Below, piece after piece: positions 8,161 to 17,393 of a DNA stretch of 64,000 nucleotides. How positions within the stretch are numbered: the first letter of the stretch is position 1; each line of letters opens with the position of its first letter. Below the pieces are notes generated by a model, which did not search any database, was not told where the DNA came from, and saw only the letters and a program-made list of their open reading frames with translations. The translations under genes and the position numbers were made by a program. This DNA comes from Lautropia dentalis (GTDB lineage: Bacteria > Pseudomonadota > Gammaproteobacteria > Burkholderiales > Burkholderiaceae_E): contig NZ_RRUE01000001.1 in NCBI RefSeq assembly GCF_003892345.1, positions 1,085,008-1,149,007 on the forward strand. The letters run 5' to 3'.

Positions 8161-9003
8161 ATGGCTGCAAAGCGGCTGGTTTATCTGATGTCTTTGCGCA
8201 ACGCCGCTGCCGATCAGGCCGGTCAATGGGTCACCTGTCGGGGCGAACGCTGTTACATGAAGTCCCCGCTGGAGTATCTGGTCGGGCAGCTGGAGCAGAC
8301 GGCGCTGGGCCGGTACTACACGCTGGCAGGCGTGATCTACGACGATGTGCCGGGCTATGCGCGGGACATGGAAAAGGTCGGTGGCTACGGGTTTGCGCCC
8401 GGTGAGGGCGAGCACTGGATCTGTCCGCCCGACCTGCAGGTACAGGGGCGTGCGCTGCGCGACCTGATGGAGAACCTGCCTTCGTCCTACCGTGCGCTGC
8501 CTGCGGCCGATACGGCCGGCCGGGCCGCGGGCAAGGCGGAATTCGAGCGCCGGCTGGAGGCGCGCCTGCTGGCGCTGCAGGCCGATCTGGTGGTGGTGGA
8601 TGGCCTGATTCTCATCCTGGATGCGCTGGTGCGCCCTGGCGCGGTGTTTCACAACCGGGTGTTCAACATCCATCCGGGCGTCACGCGGGCCGATTCGCCG
8701 TACGAGCGCCGTGGTGCCACGGCAACGCTTGATGCACTTTACGGCGCACGTGGCCAGAAGGTGTTGAACTGGCAGACAATGGAGTCACGGCCGGTTACGC
8801 CTCTTTACCGAACCGGTGCTTCTTTCCACGTGGTGGATGGCGGCATCGATTCCGGCCCCGTGCTCTGGGACGTGCTGTCTACCCCCATCGAACCGGACGA
8901 CACCATTCTCGAACTGCGGTGGAAGAACTTCCACCAGAGCCTGTTCCCGGCGCTGTCTCATGGTCTGGCCCTGCTGGCCGGCATGTCCGGGCGTATCCAC
9001 TGA
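8161..9003 (+). CDS. pvdF: N5-hydroxyornithine formyltransferase
   Basis: A 280-residue formyltransferase-fold enzyme that transfers a formyl group from 10-formyltetrahydrofolate to N5-hydroxyornithine. The family triad is visible as Asn169 and His171 in FNIHPG and Asp230 in GGIDSGP. The sequence after His171 (TRADSPYERRGATATLDAL) follows the PvdF/ornithine transformylase pattern. Length agrees with PvdF. It is the first gene of a six-gene + strand operon, with pvdQ starting 11 bp after its stop. Together with PvdA it makes the formyl-hydroxamate iron ligand used in pyoverdine, ornibactin and malleobactin. Confidence 0.9.
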   Translation: MAAKRLVYLMSLRNAAADQAGQWVTCRGERCYMKSPLEYLVGQLEQTALGRYYTLAGVIYDDVPGYARDMEKVGGYGFAPGEGEHWICPPDLQVQGRALRDLMENLPSSYRALPAADTAGRAAGKAEFERRLEARLLALQADLVVVDGLILILDALVRPGAVFHNRVFNIHPGVTRADSPYERRGATATLDALYGARGQKVLNWQTMESRPVTPLYRTGASFHVVDGGIDSGPVLWDVLSTPIEPDDTILELRWKNFHQSLFPALSHGLALLAGMSGRIH

Positions 9004-9014
9004 ATTTCCGTGCT

Positions 9015-11585
9015 ATGCGTCGTGCCACTTTGCTGAATATCCTGCCTTCCGGGGCCCGGCGCCTGACGCTGCCCCTGCTGCTGTCCGTACTGCTCCCCCA
9101 GGGAGCCGCGGTGGCCGGGGTGGTGGATATCGAGCGCACCACCGATGGCATTCCGCACATTCGTGCGCAGAACTGGCGCGATCTGGGGCGGGGTATCGGC
9201 TATGCACAGGCCGAAGATGCGCTGTGCACGCTGGCCGAGGGTTTCCTGACGTATGCCGGCGGCCGTTCGCGCGAATTTGGCGGTGATGGCCGGCCGGCGT
9301 CCAGTTCCATGCTGGGTCGCCCCACCAACCGGGAGCTGGATTTCTTCTTCCGCGCGTTTGCCACGCATGACGCGGTGCGCAGCTGGCAGCAGCATCAGCC
9401 CACCCAGCTCGATGCGCTGGCCGAAGGTTACGCGGCCGGTTACAACCAGTACCTGCAGCAGGCACGCCAGGGCAGTACGAAGGTGCACCACCGCGCCTGC
9501 CTGGAGCAGACGTGGGTGAGGCCCATTACGGCCGCGGATGTGGTTCGCCGGATGCTGGCCGCCCAGTGGGGCGGCGGGCTGGTGCATTTCATTGCGCCGC
9601 TGGTAGCCGCGGCAGCGCCCGTGGACGGGCAGGCCGGTGTGGATGCTGCGCCTGCGGACGATGCGCCGGACATGCCGTCGGCATCGGCGGCGGTGGACGG
9701 AACCGTGGTACCGCAGCCCGGCAGGGCGGCTGCGGAGGAGCTGCGCCGGATGCTGCGTGTGCGCATCGGGCATGCGCCGTGGCTGGGCAGCAACGGCATG
9801 GCATTTGGCGAGGCCGTGACCGGTGAGGGACAGTCCGTGCTGTTCGGCAATCCGCACTGGTACTGGTCGGGGCCGGACCGTTTCTACCAGATGCATCTGA
9901 CCATTCCCGGAACGCTGAATGTGGCGGGGGCGGGCTTTCTGGGCGTTCCGCTGGTGATGGTCGGCTTCAATGAGCAGGTGGCCTGGACGCACACCGTGTC
10001 CACGGCGCGCCGCTTCAGCCTGTATGCCCTGCAGCTGGAGGGCGGCAAACCCGCGCGCTACCGGGTGGACGAGGCGCGGCCACGCCTGTCGCAGCGTGAG
10101 GTGAGCATCGAGGTCCGTGGCGAGGATGGGCGCATCCGCACGGAGCGGCGTACCTTCCGCCAGAGCGGCATGGGGCCGCTGATCGGCCTGGGCATTCTGA
10201 GCCCGGCCCTGAAGACCACCGACCGGCAGGCTTTCGTGCTGCGCGACGTGAATGCCGGCAACGACCAGGTGTTTGCGCAGTACCTGGCCTGGAACCAGGC
10301 CGGCTCGCTGACCGCGTTCATCGGCATCCAGCGCAAGATGCTGGCTTCGCCCTGGGTGAATACGCTGGCCATCGGCCGTGGCGAGGGCCGGGTCTGGTAT
10401 GGCGATCTGGGGGCCGTGCCGGCCGAGCGTGATGACTGGGTGCAGCGCTGTGTGGTGCCGGGGGCCGACATGCAGGCCATCATGCAGGAAATCGGCCTGC
10501 CGGTGCTGGACGGCAGCCGGCAGGCGTGTCTGCCGGGCGGCGGTTCGAAGGATCCTGCCGCCGCCAGGCTGGCAGCGCAGGAAATGCCCGGCCTGCTGCG
10601 CCAGGATTACGTGGCCAACATGAACAATTCGTACTGGCTGACCAACGCCCATGCGCCGCTGACGGGCTTTCCGGCCGTGATGGGCGGCGAACCGGACACG
10701 CTGGAGATGCGGGCGCGCTTCGGGCAGCAGTTGGCCCTGTCGCAGCTGGAACGCCCGGTCCGCTCGGCACGCGCCCTGGGTGACCGGCTGGCGCGCGAGC
10801 TGCTGACGTCCGAACCGTATTCGGCCCGCCGCTATCGGGCGGCGGTGCTGGAGACCGCCTGTGGCGAGGCGGCACCGCAGAGCGGTGCGGCGCAGGAAGG
10901 TGCGCAGGCCGGGGTTCGGCGCGCGTGCGAGGTGCTGTCGGCCTGGTCGGGCAGGGCCGATGCCGATGCGCGCGGGGCGCTGCTGTGGGAGGCCGTGTGG
11001 CGTGCCTTCGGGCGGGCGGCGGAACGGGGCGTGACGGGTGTGCCGACCGGTGCGCCGGCCGATCCGGCCAAACCCCTGCAGGAAGCCCCCGCCGGTGAAA
11101 AACTGCGCCGTTCCCCGCTGCGTGCGGCCATGGCCGAGGCCGTGGAAGACATGCGCACGGCCGGGCTGGCGCCCGATGCGCCGCTGTCGGCCACGCGTGT
11201 GGTGTCCACCATGGACGGGTATGTGCCGGAATTTGGCGGCTGTGACGAATACGGTTATTTCATGGTGTTCTGCGACAGCGGCGCCGAAGAGGGCGGCATC
11301 GAGGGCAACAGCTACCTGCAGCTGGTGCATTTTGCCGACGACGGTGTGCACGCCCGTACCCTGCTCGCCCATGGACAGGACGAGGAGGCCATGACGGCGG
11401 TATCCAGCGGCCTGGTGACGGCGCCGGGCACCGGCATGCCGGACGCAGCGCTGCGGGGCAGCGTGGTGGCACCGGTGGTGCGCTATGCGCAGCGGCGCTG
11501 GCTGCCGTTCCCGTTTACCGCAGAGCAGATCCGGCGTGACGGGGTGCTGTCGCGCGTGGTGCTCTCGACCGGGGGGCGCCAGTGA
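9015..11585 (+). CDS. pvdQ: Periplasmic penicillin-acylase-family Ntn hydrolase, PvdQ-like
   Basis: An 856-residue precursor of an Ntn hydrolase that cleaves itself into alpha and beta chains. A signal peptide (residues 1-35) is followed by VDIERTTDGIPHIRA, the usual alpha-chain start. The autocleavage site is WLG-SNGMAFG with Ser259 as the new N-terminal nucleophile, followed by GNPHWYW and FYQMHLTIPG, as in PvdQ. ATG 9015 is preferred because it gives the signal peptide; the frame is open further upstream inside pvdF. In pseudomonads PvdQ removes the myristoyl or myristoleoyl chain from the pyoverdine precursor and can also hydrolyse acyl-homoserine lactones. Its place between pvdF and pvdE supports the siderophore role. 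The region around residues 200-235 is an Ala/Asp/Pro-rich insert. Confidence 0.88.
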   Translation: MRRATLLNILPSGARRLTLPLLLSVLLPQGAAVAGVVDIERTTDGIPHIRAQNWRDLGRGIGYAQAEDALCTLAEGFLTYAGGRSREFGGDGRPASSSMLGRPTNRELDFFFRAFATHDAVRSWQQHQPTQLDALAEGYAAGYNQYLQQARQGSTKVHHRACLEQTWVRPITAADVVRRMLAAQWGGGLVHFIAPLVAAAAPVDGQAGVDAAPADDAPDMPSASAAVDGTVVPQPGRAAAEELRRMLRVRIGHAPWLGSNGMAFGEAVTGEGQSVLFGNPHWYWSGPDRFYQMHLTIPGTLNVAGAGFLGVPLVMVGFNEQVAWTHTVSTARRFSLYALQLEGGKPARYRVDEARPRLSQREVSIEVRGEDGRIRTERRTFRQSGMGPLIGLGILSPALKTTDRQAFVLRDVNAGNDQVFAQYLAWNQAGSLTAFIGIQRKMLASPWVNTLAIGRGEGRVWYGDLGAVPAERDDWVQRCVVPGADMQAIMQEIGLPVLDGSRQACLPGGGSKDPAAARLAAQEMPGLLRQDYVANMNNSYWLTNAHAPLTGFPAVMGGEPDTLEMRARFGQQLALSQLERPVRSARALGDRLARELLTSEPYSARRYRAAVLETACGEAAPQSGAAQEGAQAGVRRACEVLSAWSGRADADARGALLWEAVWRAFGRAAERGVTGVPTGAPADPAKPLQEAPAGEKLRRSPLRAAMAEAVEDMRTAGLAPDAPLSATRVVSTMDGYVPEFGGCDEYGYFMVFCDSGAEEGGIEGNSYLQLVHFADDGVHARTLLAHGQDEEAMTAVSSGLVTAPGTGMPDAALRGSVVAPVVRYAQRRWLPFPFTAEQIRRDGVLSRVVLSTGGRQ

Positions 11586-13384
11586 CCGGGGGGATGATGC
11601 AGGGGCCGGCAGCCGCCATCCGGAACCGGCCTGTTTTCCGGTATCTGCTGGGGCAGTTCTGGCCCCGGCTGCTGGCCTGTGCCGTGCTCAGCGTGGCGGG
11701 GGGGCTGCTGAGCGTGCGCATGCTGGTGCTGATCAACGAGGTGATCTCGGCTTCTGCGGCGTCCGAACGGACGCAGCTCGGGCTGGAGTTTGCGCTGGTG
11801 GCGGTGCTGGCCATGGTGTTCCAGTCGGCCGGGCAGATCCTGCTGGAGCGGCTGGGGCAGCGCATTCATGCCGACCTGCGCATCTATCTGGCTGGCCAGG
11901 TGAACCAGGCGGATTACCGTTCGCTGGAAATGACGGGCTGGGGGCGGCTGCAGGCCTCGATGTCCGAGCACACCCAGAACATCAAGTATTTCTTCGGGCT
12001 GCTGCCGCTGCTGCTGACCAACCTGGCCATCGTGCTGGGCGGGCTGGTGTACATGGCCGTGCTGTCGTGGTGGATTTTCCTGCTGGCGGTGGCGGTCATC
12101 GGCATTGGGCTGCTGATCTATTACCGGGCCGATGCACGGGCGGCTGCGCATCTGGATGCAGCCGATCAGGCGCAGGACCGGATGCTGGCGTTCTTTCACG
12201 GGCTGCTCAGCGGGGCCAAGGAGCTGCGGCTGCATCTGGGCAAGCGCGAGCGTTTTCTGCAGTCGCACATGTACGACTCCATCCGGCAGGTGCAGCACGA
12301 GCGTTCGCGGGGCATGACCATCTACATCATCTCGTCGGTCTGGCACCAGTTTCTGATCTACCTGTTCATCGGGCTGGTTCTCTTCGTTCTGGTGGGCGAT
12401 GTGTCCGGGCAGGTGCAGGTGATGACCGGTTTTGCCCTGCTGCTGGTGTACATGGTGGGGCCGCTGGAGTCGGTGCTGGGCTCGCTGCCGACGATGAAGC
12501 TGGCCATCATTTCCGCCCGTCACATGGAAGACACGGTGGCGGGGCTGTCGCAGCAGGAACATGTGGCGAGGTCGCACGAGGCGCGGCATTTCCGCTCGCT
12601 GGCGCTGCAGGGCGTGGAGCACCAGTACTACAACGAGGCGAACAGCCGCAGCTTCATGCTGGGGCCGGTGAATCTGGCCTTTGCACCGGGCGAACTGGTG
12701 TATCTGGTGGGCGGCAACGGCAGCGGCAAGACGACATTGGCCAAGCTGCTGGTGGGGCTGTACCGGCCCGAGGCCGGGCAGATTCTGGTGGATGGCGTGC
12801 CGGTCACGGACGCCGACCGCGACCACTATCGCCAGACGTTTTCAGCAGTTTTTTCCGATTTTCATCTCTTCGACAGCATTCTGGACGGTGTGTCGCCGGC
12901 CTTCGACGAGCGGGGCAATGCATGGCTTGCGCGTCTGGGGCTGGAGCACAAGGTACAGATCCGGAACGGCGCGTTCACGACCCGTTCGCTGTCGCAGGGG
13001 CAGCGCAAGCGGCTGGCGCTGGTGGTGGCCTGCCTGGAAGACCGTCCCTTTCTGGTTTTCGATGAATGGGCGGCCGATCAGGACCCGGTTTTCCGTGAAA
13101 CGTTCTATGGCGAGCTGCTGCCCGAGCTGCGTGCCATGGGCAAGACCGTGCTGGTGATCAGTCACGATGACCGTTATTTCCATCTGGCCGACCGGCTGGT
13201 GCGAATGGCGCACGGGCAGGTGGTGTCGATCGGGTCTCCCGGTGGCACCGTGGCGGCAGCTTCCGGTGAGGCTGTCCATTCCTTTGACAGAAAGGCCATT
13301 CAGGTGGCAATGCCGACGAGCAATTCAGGTTCTCATGATGCGGATGCAGGACATCTGCAACCCAGTGCCAGGGGAGGGGTGTGA
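11582..13384 (+). CDS. pvdE: Cyclic-peptide/siderophore ABC exporter, PvdE-like
   Basis: A 600-residue fused permease-ATPase of the SyrD/PvdE type. About six membrane segments lie in residues 20-300. The ATPase part has Walker A GGNGSGKTT (about 378-386), the diagnostic signature LSQGQRKRLAL (about 471) and Walker B FLVFDEWAADQDP (about 490). The DEWAADQDP form is typical of this exporter family rather than of ordinary DEPT-type ABC proteins. In pyoverdine producers PvdE moves the acylated precursor into the periplasm, where PvdQ acts. GTG 11582 overlaps the pvdQ stop as GTGA; ATG 11594 with a G-rich stretch before it is the alternative. The last 40 residues are an unconserved tail. Confidence 0.9.
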   Translation: MTGGMMQGPAAAIRNRPVFRYLLGQFWPRLLACAVLSVAGGLLSVRMLVLINEVISASAASERTQLGLEFALVAVLAMVFQSAGQILLERLGQRIHADLRIYLAGQVNQADYRSLEMTGWGRLQASMSEHTQNIKYFFGLLPLLLTNLAIVLGGLVYMAVLSWWIFLLAVAVIGIGLLIYYRADARAAAHLDAADQAQDRMLAFFHGLLSGAKELRLHLGKRERFLQSHMYDSIRQVQHERSRGMTIYIISSVWHQFLIYLFIGLVLFVLVGDVSGQVQVMTGFALLLVYMVGPLESVLGSLPTMKLAIISARHMEDTVAGLSQQEHVARSHEARHFRSLALQGVEHQYYNEANSRSFMLGPVNLAFAPGELVYLVGGNGSGKTTLAKLLVGLYRPEAGQILVDGVPVTDADRDHYRQTFSAVFSDFHLFDSILDGVSPAFDERGNAWLARLGLEHKVQIRNGAFTTRSLSQGQRKRLALVVACLEDRPFLVFDEWAADQDPVFRETFYGELLPELRAMGKTVLVISHDDRYFHLADRLVRMAHGQVVSIGSPGGTVAAASGEAVHSFDRKAIQVAMPTSNSGSHDADAGHLQPSARGGV

Positions 13385-15186
13385 TGGCAAGAAACAAGGT
13401 ATCCCAGGGGACACCCAGGGCGCAGGCGCTGAGGCGGGCGGAGGCCGACCGGGTCAGCGCAGGCAGGCAGAAAGCGGCCAGCGTCGATGACGACGCCAGG
13501 GACGAAGTGCAGGGTGCCGATGTTTCCGCTGCGGCCAGCGCCGCGGTGAAGACCGGCGCATCCCGGACCGGTACGGCCCGCCAGGATGCCGCGCGAGCAC
13601 AGGCAGCCCGCGCAGACGCTGCCCGTGATGCAGTTCCTGCAGAAGCCGGTCCTGCGGAGGCGGGCGCCGCAGACGCTGCGCATGCGGATGTCGCACAGGC
13701 GGATGTCGCTCATGCCGATGAGGGTCATGCCCATGATGCGCATCCCCAGGGTGCCCACACCCAGGGTGGTCACGCCAATGGTGCTCATGGCAATGGTGCT
13801 CACGCGGCGGCAGGCCGGGCCGATGTGTCCCGGGCCGCCGAGGCGCGCCATGCCGACACTTTGCGCGGCGACGTGGGACGGCAGGAGGCCGTCCGGCACG
13901 GGCATGGCCGGGTGACCGAGGCAGCGCCCGCCCATGCCGATCATGGTTCCGGCGGCTCTGCGGATCGTGCGCTGCGTGCCATGCGCCTGCGTGGACCGGG
14001 TACGGCCACACGGCGCCGTGTGGTGCTGGTGGTGCTGGTGCTGCTGCTGCAGGCCGTGGCGGTGTGGTGGGCCTTTTTCCGCAACACCGATACGCTCGAG
14101 ACGATGACGGTGCATCGCACGGACATCGAGAGTACGGTGTCGGCGCTGGGTACGCTGCAGCCGCAGCGCTACGTGGACGTGGGGGCCCAGGTGTCCGGCC
14201 AGATCAGCCGGATTCTGGTGCAGCCCGGTGACAACGTGGAAAAGGGCGACCTGCTGGTGGAATTCGATCCGTCGATCCAGCAGGCCGAGGTGGATACAGA
14301 CCGCGCCAACCTGCAGAGTCTGCGTGCGCAGCTGGCCGAGCGGCAGGCCGAACTGACGCTGGCCCAGCAGAAGGTCAACCGCCAGCGGCGCATGGCCGCG
14401 GATGGCTCGACCCGCATGGAGGATTTCCAGACGGCCGAGGCCAACCTGAAAATTGCGCAGGCGCGGGTGCAGAGCCTGACGGCGCAGATCGAAGGCGCGG
14501 CCTCGCGCCTGAAGGGCAGCGAGGCGAAGCTGGGGCATACGCGCATCTATGCGCCGATGTCCGGCACGGTGGTGACACTGGATGCCCGGGAAGGGCAGAC
14601 GCTGAATGCGGCCTACCAGACACCGGTGGTGATGCGCATTGCGGACCTTTCCCGCATGACGGTGTGGGCGGAGGTGTCGGAGGCCGATATTGGTCGCGTG
14701 AAGGTGGACATGCCGGTGTATTTCACGACGATGGGCCTGATGGACGCGCAGGGTCAGCCGCGCCGCTGGGAGAGCACGCTGCGGCAGGTACTGCCGGCGC
14801 CGCCCAACAAGCCCGTGACGGCGGCTGCAGGCGCGGGTGGGCAGGAAGGCGCCCAGCCGGCGTCGGGCAAGGTGGTGGCCTACACGGCGCTGTTCGATGT
14901 GGACAATGCCGACGGCGCGCTGATGCCGCAGATGACGGCACGGGTGTTCTTCGTGTCGGCCGCGGCCAGCCATGCGCTGGTGGTACCGCTGGCGGCGCTG
15001 AAGCCCACGGCCGACCGCAATACCTTCGAGGCCCAGGTTCTCGAGAATGGCTCGCAAAGGCAGCGCACCGTGAAGGTGGGTGTGCGTGACCGGCTGCAGG
15101 CCGAGGTGGTGTCGGGGCTCAACGAGGGCGACGTGCTGGTGACCGGTGTGAAGCCTGCCGAAGACTCGGAGAAAGTGCGATGGTGA
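13384..15186 (+). CDS. macA: MacA/PvdR-type periplasmic adaptor with His-rich N-terminal extension
   Basis: Membrane-fusion (periplasmic adaptor) protein of a MacAB-TolC-type pump, 600 residues against about 390 for the family. Residues 1-208 are a low-complexity Ala/Asp/Arg/Gly region with 14 histidines, mostly in AHAD, GHAH and GAHG steps. A single membrane anchor follows at about 210-232, then the conserved adaptor: lipoyl half-motifs around VDVGAQVSGQISRI, a long coiled coil (about 285-390) and beta-barrel domains. The topology places the His-rich part in the cytoplasm. ATG 13384 overlaps the pvdE stop (TGATG). PvdR-like proteins work with PvdT and OpmQ to secrete or recycle pyoverdine; the neighbouring genes fit this. 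Confidence 0.87.
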   Translation: MARNKVSQGTPRAQALRRAEADRVSAGRQKAASVDDDARDEVQGADVSAAASAAVKTGASRTGTARQDAARAQAARADAARDAVPAEAGPAEAGAADAAHADVAQADVAHADEGHAHDAHPQGAHTQGGHANGAHGNGAHAAAGRADVSRAAEARHADTLRGDVGRQEAVRHGHGRVTEAAPAHADHGSGGSADRALRAMRLRGPGTATRRRVVLVVLVLLLQAVAVWWAFFRNTDTLETMTVHRTDIESTVSALGTLQPQRYVDVGAQVSGQISRILVQPGDNVEKGDLLVEFDPSIQQAEVDTDRANLQSLRAQLAERQAELTLAQQKVNRQRRMAADGSTRMEDFQTAEANLKIAQARVQSLTAQIEGAASRLKGSEAKLGHTRIYAPMSGTVVTLDAREGQTLNAAYQTPVVMRIADLSRMTVWAEVSEADIGRVKVDMPVYFTTMGLMDAQGQPRRWESTLRQVLPAPPNKPVTAAAGAGGQEGAQPASGKVVAYTALFDVDNADGALMPQMTARVFFVSAAASHALVVPLAALKPTADRNTFEAQVLENGSQRQRTVKVGVRDRLQAEVVSGLNEGDVLVTGVKPAEDSEKVRW

Positions 15187-17393
15187 GCGGGCAGACTTCG
15201 TCGGGCGCCGTGCTGATCGAGCTGAACGACATACGGCGGCAGTACGGGGGAACTGACGGTGCACCGCCGGTGACGGTGCTGCACGGCATTTCCCTGCGCA
15301 TCCGGGTGGGCGAGTTCGTGGCCATCGTGGGGGCTTCGGGCTCCGGCAAGTCCACGCTGATGCACATTCTGGGCTGCCTGGACAAGCCCACGTCCGGTAC
15401 CTACCATTTTGCCGGCATCAATGTGGCGCGGCTGGATCCCGATTCGCTGGCCATGCTGCGGCGCGAGGCCTTCGGTTTCGTGTTTCAGGGCTATCACCTC
15501 ATTCCCACGCTGGATGTGATGAGCAACGTGCTGGTGCCGTCGGTGTATGCGGGTACGCAGACCGAAACCGCCATGGCACGGGCCATTCGCCTGCTGGCAC
15601 GGCTGGGCCTGACGCAGCGGGTGGCCAACCGGCCCCGGCAGCTTTCCGGGGGGCAGCAGCAGCGGGTGTCGATTGCCCGGGCGCTGATGAATGGCGGTCA
15701 CGTGATTCTGGCCGACGAGCCGACCGGCGCGCTGGACAGTCACAGTGGCGCCGAGGTGATGAAGCTGCTCAATGAGCTGGCCGATGCCGGGCACACCGTC
15801 ATTCTGATCACGCACGACCAGAAGGTGGCGGACCAGGCGCGCCGGGTGGTGCGCATCCATGACGGCCGCGTGGTGGAAGACAGTGGCGAGTGTGTACCGC
15901 CGCCGGTGCTGTCCCACCCGCTCGGCAGGGCCGGAAAGGTCGAAGCGGCGGAGCAGGCCGTCATGGCGGGAGGAACCGTCACGGCCGGGCAGACCGTAAC
16001 TGCAGGGAAAGCTGCAACCGCTGGGCAAACGGTAACTGCGGGGCAAACTTCAACCGCAGGGCAAACCAGGACGGCCGGGCAAACCATGACAGGCGGGGCG
16101 GCCGGCAGTGCGGGCAGCCCGAAACCGGCTTCGTCATCGGCCTCGTCCATCGAGGCCACGATGCGCCGGCTGCGGCGTGCCGCACGCACGCCGGTGCCCT
16201 GGTGGCGCGGTCTGGGGGCGCAGATGCAGAGCGCCTGGCGTGGACTGTGGGTCAGCCGCCTGAAGACGATGCTGACGCTGCTGAGCTTCGTGATCGGCGT
16301 GAGTGCCGTGATCGTGCTGGTGGCCATTGGCCAGGGCAACAATGACCGGACGCTGAAACAGCTGGCAGCCTACGGCACGCACCGGATGTACGTGGTGCCC
16401 GATGTGGACGAGGTCACGGGCCGCCTCGGCACGCTGTACGAGACGGACGTGGAAACGGTGCTGGGCGTACCCAATGTGACCCTTGCGATGCCCTTTTTGC
16501 AGCGCGACGGCGTGCTGCGTGCGGGGGGACATTCCCGCCAGATGGAGGTGTGGAGCGTCAACGAATACGCGCAGGACCTGCTGAACTGGCGCGTGGCACG
16601 GGGCATGTTCTTCACGAAGGCCGACGAACAGTCGATGGCGGCGGTGGTGGTGCTGGGCAAGGTGGCGCGCGAGCGGCTGTTTCCGGACATTCCGGCCGCA
16701 GATGCCATTGGCCAGTATGTGCAGCTCAACGGACTGCCGTTTCGCGTCATTGGCGAAATGGCCGAGAAGAGTTCGATCAGCGGTGAACCCAAGGATGATG
16801 ACGTGGCGCTGATCCCTTATTCCACAGGAAGTCTAAGGGTATTTGGCCAGCGGGATCTGAGCACGATTTCGGTGCAGATCCACCGGCTGGACCAGATGAA
16901 CCAGACGGCGGCGGACATCGAGGCGGCGCTGAAAGAGGCCCGCCACACGAAGGATTTCTACATCAGCAACAACGCTGCAGCCGTGAAGTCGAACGAGGAG
17001 GCCATGCAGCGCCAGACCATGGTTCTGGCGCTGATAGCGGGCATCTCGCTGCTGGTGGGGGGGCTCGGTGTGATGAACGTGATGCTGATGAGCGTGAAGG
17101 AACGGACCCGCGAGATCGGCATCCGGATGGCCATCGGTGCACGGCAGCGTGACATCCAGCGGCAGTTTCTCAGCGAGGCGGCCGTGGTGTCGCTGGTGGG
17201 GGGGGCTGGTGGCGTTCTGATCGGAATTTTGATTGGAATGTTTCTGATTGCGTGGGATGTCGCGGTAATATTCTCTGTGCGGTCGATTCTGCTTGCATTC
17301 GGTTGCGCCTTGGCAACAGGTTTGCTTTTCGGCTTGATGCCTGCGCGGCAGGCCGCGAGACTGGATCCGGTGGTGGCATTGGGGAGTGAATGA
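15180..17393 (+). CDS. macB: MacB/PvdT-type ABC transporter (ATPase plus permease)
   Basis: A 737-residue MacB-family protein. The N-terminal ATPase has Walker A GASGSGKST (about 50-58), signature LSGGQQQR (about 155) and Walker B ILADEPTGALD (about 175). The C-terminal part has the four-helix MacB/FtsX permease layout: one helix near 365, a periplasmic domain, then three helices including LVGGLGVMNVMLMSVKERTR and a last helix before PARQAARLDPV. The linker between the halves is extended by tandem TAGQT-type pentapeptides (about residues 266-300). MacB is a mechanotransmission ABC transporter that acts with a MacA adaptor and an outer-membrane channel. It overlaps macA by 7 bp and is followed directly by the channel gene. 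PvdT of Pseudomonas is the functional parallel. Confidence 0.9.
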   Translation: MVSGQTSSGAVLIELNDIRRQYGGTDGAPPVTVLHGISLRIRVGEFVAIVGASGSGKSTLMHILGCLDKPTSGTYHFAGINVARLDPDSLAMLRREAFGFVFQGYHLIPTLDVMSNVLVPSVYAGTQTETAMARAIRLLARLGLTQRVANRPRQLSGGQQQRVSIARALMNGGHVILADEPTGALDSHSGAEVMKLLNELADAGHTVILITHDQKVADQARRVVRIHDGRVVEDSGECVPPPVLSHPLGRAGKVEAAEQAVMAGGTVTAGQTVTAGKAATAGQTVTAGQTSTAGQTRTAGQTMTGGAAGSAGSPKPASSSASSIEATMRRLRRAARTPVPWWRGLGAQMQSAWRGLWVSRLKTMLTLLSFVIGVSAVIVLVAIGQGNNDRTLKQLAAYGTHRMYVVPDVDEVTGRLGTLYETDVETVLGVPNVTLAMPFLQRDGVLRAGGHSRQMEVWSVNEYAQDLLNWRVARGMFFTKADEQSMAAVVVLGKVARERLFPDIPAADAIGQYVQLNGLPFRVIGEMAEKSSISGEPKDDDVALIPYSTGSLRVFGQRDLSTISVQIHRLDQMNQTAADIEAALKEARHTKDFYISNNAAAVKSNEEAMQRQTMVLALIAGISLLVGGLGVMNVMLMSVKERTREIGIRMAIGARQRDIQRQFLSEAAVVSLVGGAGGVLIGILIGMFLIAWDVAVIFSVRSILLAFGCALATGLLFGLMPARQAARLDPVVALGSE

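Noticed and set aside
8958-11372. 804-codon minus-strand open frame opposite pvdQ
   Set aside because: It is His/Arg/Pro-rich with no domains, as expected for the antisense of a high-G+C gene; the + strand frame has clear PvdQ motifs.
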